A stretch of 64,000 bases of DNA from positions 186,001 through 250,000 of the forward strand of contig JBEKUJ010000003.1 of assembly GCA_049515135.1 (NCBI GenBank), given 5' to 3'. Below the pieces are notes generated by a model, which ran no database searches, had not been told where the DNA came from, and saw only the letters and a list, made by a program, of their open reading frames with translations. The position numbers and the translations under genes were made by a program. Positions 28,092-36,280 of the stretch are shown here, piece after piece. The stretch is from Fen-1364 sp049515135 (lineage in GTDB: Bacteria; Spirochaetota; Spirochaetia; SZUA-6; Fen-1364). Numbering within the stretch: position 1 is the first letter of the stretch; each line of letters opens with the position of its first letter.

Positions 28092-28835
28092 CTATTCCCA
28101 CTCATCGATTCGAATGTGTTCTTTTCTTATACCTTTGTCCGATAGCGCACTAGAAAAGCTTTGAATCATGATAGGCGGGCCAGAAAGATAATAAACAGGC
28201 TCACGAAGTGAGAGGCACTCATCTGCGATTCTATCTATATTGAGTCTTCCAATTCCAAAGGCCGTTTCTTGATCTGCGGGCATTTTCTCTCCGGCGGTTT
28301 CTATCCAGAGCCGCAATTCAATCAAGTTCTTTTCCGCACAACTACGAAGCAAAGGAACGAACAGTAGATGGCGTAATTTTCTAACACCATAGTAAAGCCG
28401 TACAGTCCCCGACCTTGACCCATCTCTTTCAAGAGTTTTTAAATATTGAACAAATGGAGATATTCCAGTTCCGCCCGCCACAAGCACAATGTCATTTTCC
28501 AAACCAGTAGCTTTGATTATGAAGTCCCCATAGGGAAACTTTACCCAGATCTGTTTTCCTTTTTCTAAGCACGAAGCCATTCTTGCGGTGAATTTCCCTT
28601 TCACACTATAAACAATTGTAATGCAATTATTCTCATCGACGGATGCAATTGAAAATACACGCGATTCTGGCCAAAACCCACTAGCAGGATCGAAATCGTC
28701 GACTGCCAAATGCATAAACTGCCCAGGCTTGAATTTCGGAATTCTGCCACTAGGACGCATCACTACTGTATAAACGCCTTCATCGTGCTTCAGGATGCTG
28801 GAAATCGTGCATTTAACTCTAACAGGATTGCCCAT
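28092..28835 (-). CDS. FAD/NAD(P)H oxidoreductase, E3-like partner of RfbH without a ferredoxin domain
   Basis: A 247-residue ferredoxin-reductase-fold protein. The FAD-binding half has FKPGQFMHLAV and SRVFSIAS (RxYS-like). The NAD(P)H half has LVAGGTGISPFVQYLKTL, YYGVRKLRHLLF and YYLSGPPIMI. Classical CDP-6-deoxy-delta-3,4-glucoseen reductase (AscD, RfbI) has an added N-terminal plant-type 2Fe-2S domain of about 90 residues; here it is absent and no cysteine cluster is seen. Position directly upstream of rfbH supports a role as its reductant, perhaps with a separate ferredoxin. It overlaps the GtrA-like gene by 17 bases. Confidence 0.75.
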   Translation of the reverse strand: MGNPVRVKCTISSILKHDEGVYTVVMRPSGRIPKFKPGQFMHLAVDDFDPASGFWPESRVFSIASVDENNCITIVYSVKGKFTARMASCLEKGKQIWVKFPYGDFIIKATGLENDIVLVAGGTGISPFVQYLKTLERDGSRSGTVRLYYGVRKLRHLLFVPLLRSCAEKNLIELRLWIETAGEKMPADQETAFGIGRLNIDRIADECLSLREPVYYLSGPPIMIQSFSSALSDKGIRKEHIRIDEWE

Positions 28836-29253
28836 TTTTCCCTTTTATGAGTATGGAATCAGTCGTCCTTATCTTTTTAAAAACGAACGAACGATTTAAT
28901 ACATAGGAAAATACTGCTAAGGGAAGCGTAAGAATCGCTTGTATGACTAATATGTTTGATATACTGATCTTCAATATCTTTATTAATGCGGCATTTAAAA
29001 GATAAGTTATTCCGTAGACAATGAAAAAACGTAAGAGTAGCTTGTTCTCCTTATTCTTGAAAACAATTCGGCTTACAGTAAAGAAATTGAACAGAATTCC
29101 AAGACAAGTTGATATCAGAAGTATGATTAAATAGTGAAGTCCAGTTAGAGATACAAAGAAGAATGCCGTATATCCAAATACCGTATTCACAAAGCCTATC
29201 AGTAGGAACCTCGCAAATCGAATGTTCAGAATCCTAAGCATTAGCTCTTTCAT
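28819..29253 (-). CDS. GtrA-family membrane protein
   Basis: A 144-residue protein with four hydrophobic helices and the family pattern RFLLIGFVNTVFGYTAFF at the start and FVFKKI near the end. GtrA proteins are thought to help flip polyprenyl-phosphate-linked sugars across the inner membrane. The neighbouring GT2 gene is a GtrB/DPM-type synthase, and the ATG of gtrA overlaps its stop (ATGA), which fits the usual gtrA-gtrB pair. The gene is AT-rich, unlike the sugar-nucleotide genes downstream. Confidence 0.85.
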   Translation of the reverse strand: MKELMLRILNIRFARFLLIGFVNTVFGYTAFFFVSLTGLHYLIILLISTCLGILFNFFTVSRIVFKNKENKLLLRFFIVYGITYLLNAALIKILKISISNILVIQAILTLPLAVFSYVLNRSFVFKKIRTTDSILIKGKNGQSC

Positions 29254-30185
29254 TTATCAAAATTTACCCTCTCTTGCTCAATGACGTGAGGCCGACCCTT
29301 TACTTGTGTAAGAATTGCGCCAACGTATTCGCCTATCATTCCAATAAAAAACAATTGCACTGCTCCGAAAAAGAAGAGACCAATAACGATGGGAGCTATT
29401 CCCAAGGTGAAATTTCCCCAGTTTATCAGTTTATATACAAGATAGACAAGGGCAATCAGTATACTGATCGCCGATCCTACGAATCCTATAAAGCTAGCCA
29501 CTCTAAGGGGAACTTTTGAAGAATTAACAAAACCGAGCATTGCCATATCCCACAATGTATATAGATTGTTTTTTGTCTTCCCCTTTCTTCTTCTAGGTTG
29601 AGTATAGGATACCTCTGCTCTTCGAAGTCCAATCTCAGTTATTAGCCCTCTGAAATACGGATAGGGTTCGTTAAGCATCTTAAGCTTTTGAATAAATAAT
29701 CTGTCATACAAACCAAAGCCAGTAAAATTCCGTATTTGCTCAGTCTCAGCAATTTTCTTGACAATGCTGTAGTATAATTTTCTTACTGCGAACATCATTG
29801 GATTTTCTTTGCTCTTGCTTTTTATGCCGACAACTACTTTAAAACCTTGTTCCCACTTCTGAACAAACTCCTTTAATACTTCCGGCGGGTCCTGCAAATC
29901 AGCTACTAACAGGATAACAGCGTCCCCAGTCGCTTGGAGGAGCCCATGATAAGGAGAACGTATATGACCGAAATTCCTTGCGTTTACAATTATTTTAACA
30001 TGGGAATCTCTTTTGGCAATTTTCTTTAGAATAGAAACAGTCTTGTCCGTTGAAGCATTGTCGATAAAAATATGCTCATAGGTATAACCTGTTAGGTCTG
30101 AAAATATTTTTTTTGTCTGACTATAAATCTCCAGTACATTGTCTTCTTCGTTGTAACAAGGTGTCACGACGCTAATTTTCTTCAT
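29250..30185 (-). CDS. Polyprenyl-phosphate glycosyltransferase (GtrB/DPM1-like GT2)
   Basis: A 311-residue GT2 protein that moves a sugar from a nucleotide to polyprenyl phosphate. It begins KISVVTPCYNEEDNV, has HIFIDNASTDKT and ILLVADLQDPPEV (the DXD-like DLQDP of this subfamily), and ends with two membrane helices around ILIALVYLVY and GLFFFGAVQLFFIGMIGEYVG. The ATG at 30,185 has AGAAGG upstream. The reading frame is also open through the IS110 transposase upstream, but that is a by-product of a duplication in the transposase. The gene pairs with the GtrA-like gene. Confidence 0.85.
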   Translation of the reverse strand: MKKISVVTPCYNEEDNVLEIYSQTKKIFSDLTGYTYEHIFIDNASTDKTVSILKKIAKRDSHVKIIVNARNFGHIRSPYHGLLQATGDAVILLVADLQDPPEVLKEFVQKWEQGFKVVVGIKSKSKENPMMFAVRKLYYSIVKKIAETEQIRNFTGFGLYDRLFIQKLKMLNEPYPYFRGLITEIGLRRAEVSYTQPRRRKGKTKNNLYTLWDMAMLGFVNSSKVPLRVASFIGFVGSAISILIALVYLVYKLINWGNFTLGIAPIVIGLFFFGAVQLFFIGMIGEYVGAILTQVKGRPHVIEQERVNFDK

Positions 30186-30282
30186 ATATTGCCTTCTAAC
30201 GCTCTCTTGGGTTCTTTGGCCGTGTTTTGTTTGAAAACTCCTGAAAAACATTAGGGATACTGTCAATCTACTATGATGGTCG

Positions 30283-31418
30283 TCAAGCCGCCGTCGGGTT
30301 TCCCTCCGAATCCCTAATCCTTTGATAGTCTCTGAGCTTCTCCTGGTACAGTTGTTCCTCCTTCCAGCGATACGGTTCTCCTGGTACAGTTGTTCCTCCT
30401 TCCAGCGATACGGCGTGTTCGATAGTAGCATCCTTCGCATCATCCCGAAGATCTTGCGCAGAACCGCGATGCGAGCCCTGCCGAAGCCTTTGCGTTCGAC
30501 CAGCTCCCGGTAGAAGCGTTTGAGTAGGGGGGAGGAGTCCGTCAAGTGAAGCACGGCTTGGCTGAATAGCGTGCGTGTCAAGGATCGGCTGCACCGGTTG
30601 ATGCCTCCATGGTGTGTGGTTCTTGCACTGGAGCGCACGGTGGGAACCACGCCGAGGTAAGCCAACAGAGCGCGCAGGTTGTGGAATCGGTGGATGTCAC
30701 CGATATCAGAGAGAAACCCCAAGGCCAACAGCGGCGTGACCCCGCGGACACCGATCAACAAGCGTACTTGTTCTTCCAGTGGTTGCCCCGTGCGGTAGAG
30801 CTCCCTCCGCAGAGCCTTCTTCTGGTCGGACAGCGCCTGGAGCATCTTCAAACTCATAGTGACACTGAAAACGCTGGCGCTGGAAAGCGTGAGAGTGCTG
30901 ACGAGTTTCAGGCCAAGCTCAGGTTTGTCCACCATACGGCCTCCAAGCTTACGTTCACTGATACCATTCTCCAGCAAGATCCCCTGCACCTGTGCCTTCA
31001 ACTGACGGATCTGCGTGTTGAGGATCCGCCACTGCGAGAACAGCCGACGTAGCTCTCGCACCAGGGGTGTCGGCTGCCAGACCTCGGGCAACACCAGCTC
31101 CCTGCTTTGAGAGGACATCCACAGCGCCAGAGAGAGCGCCGCTGCATCGCGACGATCCGTTTTGTGCCACGAGTCGCGAATGATACGAAAACGATATGGA
31201 TCGATCACAACGCAGCGCGCCCCCTGGCGTTGGATGCGCTCGGCCCACCAGAAGCTGCCCGATGAGCTCTCTAATACGACAGCATCCTCCGTACCCAGGG
31301 TCGCCATGTAGCCACCGAACTCCGACACGCGAGGCACATACCGTAGCTCACGACCGGCCTCGTCGCGCACCGAAATCGCGGCACTACCCTTGTGCAGGTC
31401 AATCCCGTGATACCTCAT
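30283..31418 (-). pseudogene. IS110-family transposase with shifted C-terminus
   Basis: The N-terminal DEDD (RuvC-like) domain is clear: YHGIDLHKGSAAISV, VLESSSGSFWWAE and KTDRRDAAALS. The C-terminal transposase-20 domain has LLIGVRGVTPLLALGFLSDIGD and the serine region ALLAYLGVVPTVRSSARTTHHGG. A GGAGG site precedes ATG 31,418. Near the end, an exact 38-bp tandem duplication shifts the frame, so the presumed original tail (EKLRDYQRIRDSEG, stop at 30,283) is lost. The catalytic parts are intact, so activity cannot be ruled out. The altered frame has no stop until the end of the GT2 gene. Confidence 0.8.
30338..30413. repeat. Perfect 38-bp tandem duplication in the IS110 transposase
   Basis: The 38 bases at 30,338-30,375 are repeated without change at 30,376-30,413. 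Since 38 is not a multiple of three, the duplication changes the reading frame of the transposase. The identity of the copies suggests a recent event. Confidence 0.95.
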
Positions 31419-31532
31419 CTTTCCTCCTTCACCCGCTTCCCCAGAGCCGAGGAGGAGACTCCCGTGAAGGCACTGATGACTCCACTCTACTATTCAGCAT
31501 CGCTTAGGCGTGCTATGTCGTCGGTACGAAAG

Positions 31533-31607
31533 GCGGTAGGTGACCGGCCAGACTTGGTGTCGTGGTCATCAATTCATGCCACAGATTGACAGCAGACCAT
31601 CTACCGC
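31533..31607 (-). ncRNA. Candidate structured RNA upstream of IS110 transposase (possible bridge RNA)
   Basis: In the non-coding leader of the IS110 element, a 7-bp stem (GCGGTAG with CTACCGC) spans 31,533-31,607 and encloses a smaller GTGG/CCAC hairpin. IS110 elements of the IS621 type make a bridge RNA from this same position. The stems are short and the fold was judged by eye, so this is a candidate only. Confidence 0.3.
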
Positions 31608-31692
31608 TCTCCTCGCAACTCCAGGGATGAAAGCAGTATATAGCCACCCATCGCCGGATCAATCAGTGCTTTCTCAGCTTCCATCATAACGA

Positions 31693-33066
31693 CTTGGTGG
31701 ATGAGGGGCATCCCATTCGGAAAGCCTCCTATGCCACCGCGTCCTCTTGAAGGACGCCATCAACGAATCGGCGACCTTCAAGGACCCACGTGAGTTTTTC
31801 CCAATCGTCCAGTCGGCGCCAGCTCTTTTGAGCCTCTTGCATGAGCTTGAACACCATGGTCAAAGTCGCCAGGCGCGTCCCACAGCCCTTGGTCTTCTGC
31901 GTTCGCAGTCTCACCGTCGCGAATACGCTCTCGATGACGTTGGTACTCCTGATGTGCTGCCAGTGTGCCGCAGGCATTTCGTAGAAACTGAACAAAGCCT
32001 CTTCGTCGCCCTGCAGACACGCGACGGCCTTTGGATATTTCTCGTGAAACGAGTCGATGAACAGCCGGTAGGCCTTCAACGCCGCCGCCTTATTTTCTGC
32101 CATGTAGATGTCGCGGATCATGCTCTTTGCCCGTCCATGCAAGCTCTTGGGCATCTTGTCCAGCACGTTGAGGGTTTTGTGGACCATCGCTGAGCTCGGG
32201 TTGTGGGGAACACCTGGGGAAGGGCTTTCCAGAAGCCAAGGGCCCCATCGGCAATCGCCAGCTTCGGATCGATCTCCAGCCCCCGACTCCTCAACTCCAG
32301 CAGCAGTTCTTTCCAGCTCTGTTCGCTCTCACGATAGCCATCGCCAACGGCCAACAATTCCTTTTTCCCTTGATAATTGGCCCCAATCACCACCAGGATG
32401 CAGGTGCGTTGTTCTTCAAGGCGCACGTTGAAATACACCCCATCAGCCCAGATATAAGGGTATCCCTTGGATTCAAGCGGCCGTTTCCGCCAGGCCTCAT
32501 ACTCCGCCTCCCACACCTGTTTGAGCTTGCTGATCTTGGAGGCAGACAAGCCGGCCGCCCCTTCGCCCATGATCGCCGCCAGAGCGGCGCCGAAGTCGTT
32601 GGTGCTGATCCCTTTGAGGTAGAGTGTCGCCAGTGCCCCTTCAAGAGTCGGACTACGGCGCAGAAACCGCGGGAGAATACTGCTGGAGAACCCTTGGTGC
32701 CCCTGGTATCCCTTTACCTCACGTTCATCGATTCGTGGACGCCTTACCGCCACCGGTCCCACCCCTGTCAGGATCAAGCGGCGAGGCGCGTGACCATTCC
32801 TCACCACCAGGCGATGGCCTTCCGCATCCTTGATGTGCTCATAGCGGCTCAGGTGCTCCTCGACTTCTGCTTCAAGGGCAGCCTGCAGCAGTTTCTTCGC
32901 CCCCTCTCGGGCGATCCTCTCGATGGCTCCTTGGATTTCGTCAGTTGTTGCAACCACCATCTCAATTGGCGTACTCTTCCGTTCGGGCATACATTCCTCC
33001 TTCGGTAACCCGTTGGGTTTGTAAGCAACCGAAGGGTATGCCCCTTTTCATTTCCTATCCACCAAG
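31693..33066 (-). mobile_element. IS256-family insertion sequence
   Basis: The outer ends form a perfect 10-bp inverted repeat: CTTGGTGGAT at 31,693-31,702 and its complement at 33,057-33,066. Inside it, a 17-bp block (AGGGGCATCCCATTCGG at 31,704) is matched with two mismatches at 33,029-33,045. The right end holds about ten extra bases between the two blocks. No target duplication was found. The single transposase gene is frameshifted. Confidence 0.75.
31729..32990 (-). pseudogene. IS256-family transposase, frameshifted
   Basis: The first frame (32,118-32,990) covers most of a mutator-type transposase: EEHLSRYEH, GHAPRRLILTGVGPVAVRRPR, LYLKGISTNDF, and the first catalytic aspartate in YIWADGVYFNVR. 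IADGALGFWKAL follows. The second frame (31,729-32,187) holds the rest, with KYPKAVACL and NVIESVFATVRLRTQKTKGC, the block around the last catalytic glutamate. The normal RCWVHKTLNVL junction near 32,185 has lost four bases. The enzyme should be inactive. Confidence 0.85.
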
Positions 33067-33202
33067 ATCGAGAGTAGCCCAAAACATTAGCTTTGAGCTC
33101 GAAGCAAGTCTGCATCCGCGCTAGCCACTTTAGATCGCCACATAAAATTCTCGTATTGAGAGGCGGATTACGACAGCTGACAATTATAGCTTCTTTGCGG
33201 AA

Positions 33203-34462
33203 TTACTCGCGTATCGATAAACTCGCTGACGATTGCCTACGAAACAATATCATTCCCGCTATTGTGACCATAAGCAATGGATTTAAAACCACGGCAATGC
33301 TAATGTCACCCCTAAGCCAGAAATAGTCTTTGGGGATTAAAAGCAGCGCAAAAAGTATTGCGTATAAGTACTGTTTGCGTTCGCTTTCGCAAAGAAAGAA
33401 AAACAATGGTATGAGTAGACTAATCAGTTTATAGTCAAAAGAGACAGGAGGAAGAAGAATCATAGAAAAGCAAAGCAGAGCTACGCTCTTCCAAAACCGC
33501 AAATCTTTCCTTAATACGATAAAAAAAGAAAGCCCTATGAAGACGATAACGCAAGCAATTGAGTACGGCCTCAGCAAGACGTTATCGAGAGCAAGCCCAA
33601 CTTGGTCGAATGGAAGCTTGCTCCCACCGGTCATTCTCTGTATTAGAAAGCTCGCTACCTTAATGATCGGGTAAAAGGAAGCTTCGTGCTGTAGTCCATT
33701 CAACCCTGAATAGAACGGGCCGAAAGCATGGAGGTTGTCTAACAACCATTTAATGTTGGCAATAGCTCCACCTTTAAACAGCAAAAGGCTTGCGATAGTA
33801 AGAATGAGACAAAACGCGCACGTATATAATATGTTTCGATACTTCCTGTCACGCAAGAGTAATACAAGGAACACACCGGGATAGAGCTTCATGCATATAG
33901 CCGAAGCGAGTAAAAAGGATGACAGTATTTCGTGACGACTTTCCCTGTAGAGCAAGATGAAACCAAGAAGACAGAGAAATAGATAACCTTCGATATTTGC
34001 GCGATCCAAAATAAATAGAAAAGGATATGCAACAAATCCTACCACGAGAAAAAACAAGACATCCCGTCCCAAGGAGTTGTAAAATGCTCTTCGCATCATT
34101 AGTGCGTAGCATACAACGAATATTCCGATAAAAAGACAAAGGGATAGGTATTTGTAATGCACGATTGAAAAGAGATAGAAAAAGGCATTTGCAAACGGAA
34201 AATAGATAGAAATCAGCCAATAGCCGCTATTGTATGGCGTGAGGCCTTTGACGATTTCGTAAACATGGTTGAAGTCATTGAACCTATCTGAGGGATTAAA
34301 AAGAAAGGTACTATACGGATACCCCTTAGTGCAGTAGGCTCCCAGTACATAATGAAACACAGTGCTCAGGACAAATCCGATAAGAACTATAGACGCAACA
34401 AGTACCCGTCGTTGCTTGCCCTTCATATATTGCTGAATGTCTTTTTTCATTTGGATCACCAT
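33203..34462 (-). CDS. GT87-like (DUF2029) membrane glycosyltransferase
   Basis: A 419-residue protein with about ten membrane helices. The periplasmic first loop carries acidic residues (NPSDRFNDFNHVYEIVKGLTPYN), followed by LDRANIEGYLFLCLLGF and ASAICMKLYPGVFLVLLL. These match the DRANIE and K-x-YP motifs of family 87 enzymes, which transfer sugars from polyprenyl-phosphate donors outside the membrane. The donor could be made by the neighbouring GtrB-type enzyme (35,212-36,162). ATG at 34,462 or 34,450 may be the start. The gene is distinctly AT-rich. The IS256 element lies 140 bases downstream. Confidence 0.75.
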   Translation of the reverse strand: MVIQMKKDIQQYMKGKQRRVLVASIVLIGFVLSTVFHYVLGAYCTKGYPYSTFLFNPSDRFNDFNHVYEIVKGLTPYNSGYWLISIYFPFANAFFYLFSIVHYKYLSLCLFIGIFVVCYALMMRRAFYNSLGRDVLFFLVVGFVAYPFLFILDRANIEGYLFLCLLGFILLYRESRHEILSSFLLASAICMKLYPGVFLVLLLRDRKYRNILYTCAFCLILTIASLLLFKGGAIANIKWLLDNLHAFGPFYSGLNGLQHEASFYPIIKVASFLIQRMTGGSKLPFDQVGLALDNVLLRPYSIACVIVFIGLSFFIVLRKDLRFWKSVALLCFSMILLPPVSFDYKLISLLIPLFFFLCESERKQYLYAILFALLLIPKDYFWLRGDISIAVVLNPLLMVTIAGMILFRRQSSASLSIRE

Positions 34463-34465
34463 CTC

Positions 34466-35209
34466 TTAGCTGTTTCCCAACCGAAAGTCTCTTGTTTTTG
34501 CGACTGCAGCTACACTCAGGCCGAAAGGAAGGGAATGGACACGTAGCCAATTTGACTCCAGCGAAAAAACCCTTTCTAAGAACATATTAAGCCAGCCAGG
34601 AGGTGACGTGTCGTTTGTTGTGCAATGAAGAATGCCTTCAAGTTTCCGTCCTACAACTGCTACTGGGAAAAGGATGGTCATGAAATAGCTAACGGTAACG
34701 ATATGGTATCCGCAAGACTCAAGTAAGAGCCGAAGGCGGCGAAGCGTATATCGCCTAAAATGTTGATGCAAGGTGTCATGCCTGTTCCAAAGCCATGAAT
34801 AGGCGGGAACAGTCAAGACCAACGCCCCTCCGCGACGTAATAGTTTCGTCGCAATGACCTTTAGTGCCCTCTCGTCATTTTCAATGTGCTCAAGAACATC
34901 GAACATCGTAACAATGTCATATTCCCGGGAAGGATGCGCTTCAGGAAAGCGAATCGTGTCGTACAGGGTGCGGATTTTCATTTCTTGTAGAGCTTGTCTG
35001 CATTCGAGATTAGGCTCCAAAACATCAACGTCTCCGAAATTGGCCAGGCAGGATACCATTCCACCAAAACCACTTCCAATATCGAGTATTTCGATCCGTT
35101 GCTGCTTTCCTAGACGCTCAAGAAGGACCTTAACCACTTTTCTGCGGCCCGCATACCACCAGTGACCGTTTTGTAAAGCGAGAAGACGTTGGTAAGCGGC
35201 CTTTTCCAT
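34466..35209 (-). CDS. Class I SAM-dependent methyltransferase
   Basis: A 247-residue protein with motif I in IEILDIGSGFGGMVSCLA near residue 36, an acidic motif II in VDVLEPNLE, and motif IV in DIVTMFDVLEHIENDERAL. The fold is Rossmann-like, of the type-11 methyltransferase group. A hydrophobic segment, VSYFMTILFPVAVVG, near residue 180 may anchor it to the membrane. The gene lies two bases behind the DPM-type transferase and three before the GT87-like gene, so the three form one unit. It may methylate a sugar or lipid intermediate. Confidence 0.8.
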   Translation of the reverse strand: MEKAAYQRLLALQNGHWWYAGRRKVVKVLLERLGKQQRIEILDIGSGFGGMVSCLANFGDVDVLEPNLECRQALQEMKIRTLYDTIRFPEAHPSREYDIVTMFDVLEHIENDERALKVIATKLLRRGGALVLTVPAYSWLWNRHDTLHQHFRRYTLRRLRLLLESCGYHIVTVSYFMTILFPVAVVGRKLEGILHCTTNDTSPPGWLNMFLERVFSLESNWLRVHSLPFGLSVAAVAKTRDFRLGNS

Positions 35210-35211
35210 GC

Positions 35212-36162
35212 CTATGCTCTTTTTCTTTGCAAGCTAGGCATGTTAATTCGCTTTCTGATCACATAGACCGGCCGGTTTTTGGTCTCAGTAAGGACCGTTG
35301 AAAGAAAGCGACCAAGTATTCCAATCGTAAACAACTGCACGCCACCGTAAAATACTATGGTTGCCATTATGGACGCCCACCCCGGCACTGGTGCAATCAA
35401 GCGGCCGGCAAGGATGTACGCAATGAGAAGCAAGCTAGCTACTACTGACCAAATCCCAAGATGTGTTGCAATTTTCAAGGGTTTGGCGCTATGCGATAGG
35501 ACGATATCAAGCGCAAGAGAAGCTAGTCTCCGATACGAGTACTTCGTCTTGCCACCTGCGCGCGGTTTTCTGTCAAAAAGGAACGGAACCTGCTTGAATC
35601 CCGCATAAGCAAGTATCCCTCGCACGAATCGCGCTTTCTCTCCAAACTCACAAAAGGCCTGAACCACGTCTCTTGTGATCAGGCGAAAATCTCCCGCATC
35701 GACCGGTATTTCCTGGTCGCTTAGGACCTGGAGGGCTCGGTAGAACAGTTTCGCAAGAAAACGCCGAAGAGCCTTCTCACCTTCTCTGTGGCGCCTTACG
35801 CCGTACACTACGTCACACGCCTCTTTCTGACAAACGGATATCATTTCGGGAATTAGCTCCGGAGGATCCTGCAAATCAGCATCTAGAATAACAATAAGAT
35901 CTCCATACGAATTATGCAGACCTGCTGAGGTCGCAGCCTCATGACCAAAGTTTCTTGAGAAACTCAATACAGAAACCCTTCTTTCATGACTGGCGATCTC
36001 CTGAAGAAGTTTCAAGGTATTGTCTGAACTGCCATCGTCAATAAAAATTATCCTCCATTCAAAATCTTCCAGCAATTCAAAAACCCCTCTGAGGCGTTCG
36101 TATGTTGTTTCTACTACTTCTTCTTCGTTGAAGCACGGTATAATGGCATCGATTTTTTTCAT
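35212..36162 (-). CDS. Polyprenyl-phosphate glycosyltransferase (GtrB/ArnC-like GT2)
   Basis: A 316-residue GT2 enzyme: KIDAIIPCFNEEEVV at the start, IIFIDDGSSDNT, and LIVILDADLQDPPEL with the DADLQDP metal site. Two C-terminal helices follow (VVASLLLIAYILAGRLI and GGVQLFTIGILGRFL). The subfamily loads a sugar onto polyprenyl phosphate for use outside the membrane. The GT87-like protein in the same unit is a likely user. It differs from the similar enzyme at 29,250-30,185, which is paired with GtrA. Confidence 0.85.
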   Translation of the reverse strand: MKKIDAIIPCFNEEEVVETTYERLRGVFELLEDFEWRIIFIDDGSSDNTLKLLQEIASHERRVSVLSFSRNFGHEAATSAGLHNSYGDLIVILDADLQDPPELIPEMISVCQKEACDVVYGVRRHREGEKALRRFLAKLFYRALQVLSDQEIPVDAGDFRLITRDVVQAFCEFGEKARFVRGILAYAGFKQVPFLFDRKPRAGGKTKYSYRRLASLALDIVLSHSAKPLKIATHLGIWSVVASLLLIAYILAGRLIAPVPGWASIMATIVFYGGVQLFTIGILGRFLSTVLTETKNRPVYVIRKRINMPSLQRKRA

Positions 36163-36280
36163 TTCTTGTCCTATTGCCTAAAGGTTGACGGCCTAACTAG
36201 AAGACTCAGTTTCCATCGACCAAAAGGGCCCTTTTTATCAAGTAGGTAGCGAAATTGCCCCCGGGCGGAAATCCTGGCAT

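Larger units (their letters stand above)
30260..31592 (-). mobile_element. IS110-family element (approximate limits)
   Basis: The element carries an IS110-type transposase with about 165 bases of non-coding DNA upstream. A 10-bp inverted repeat, CTGTCAATCT at 30,260-30,269 and its complement at 31,583-31,592, brackets the gene. These could be the subterminal repeats of the IS1111 subgroup; IS110 itself lacks terminal repeats and makes no target duplication, so the exact ends are unknown. It sits directly before the GtrB-like gene. Confidence 0.7.

Noticed and set aside
29250..31418. A genuine transposase-glycosyltransferase fusion enzyme of 722 residues
   Set aside because: The joined frame is explained by the 38-bp duplication, and the GT2 gene has its own ATG and ribosome site. 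The segment between the two domains reads like translated non-coding DNA.
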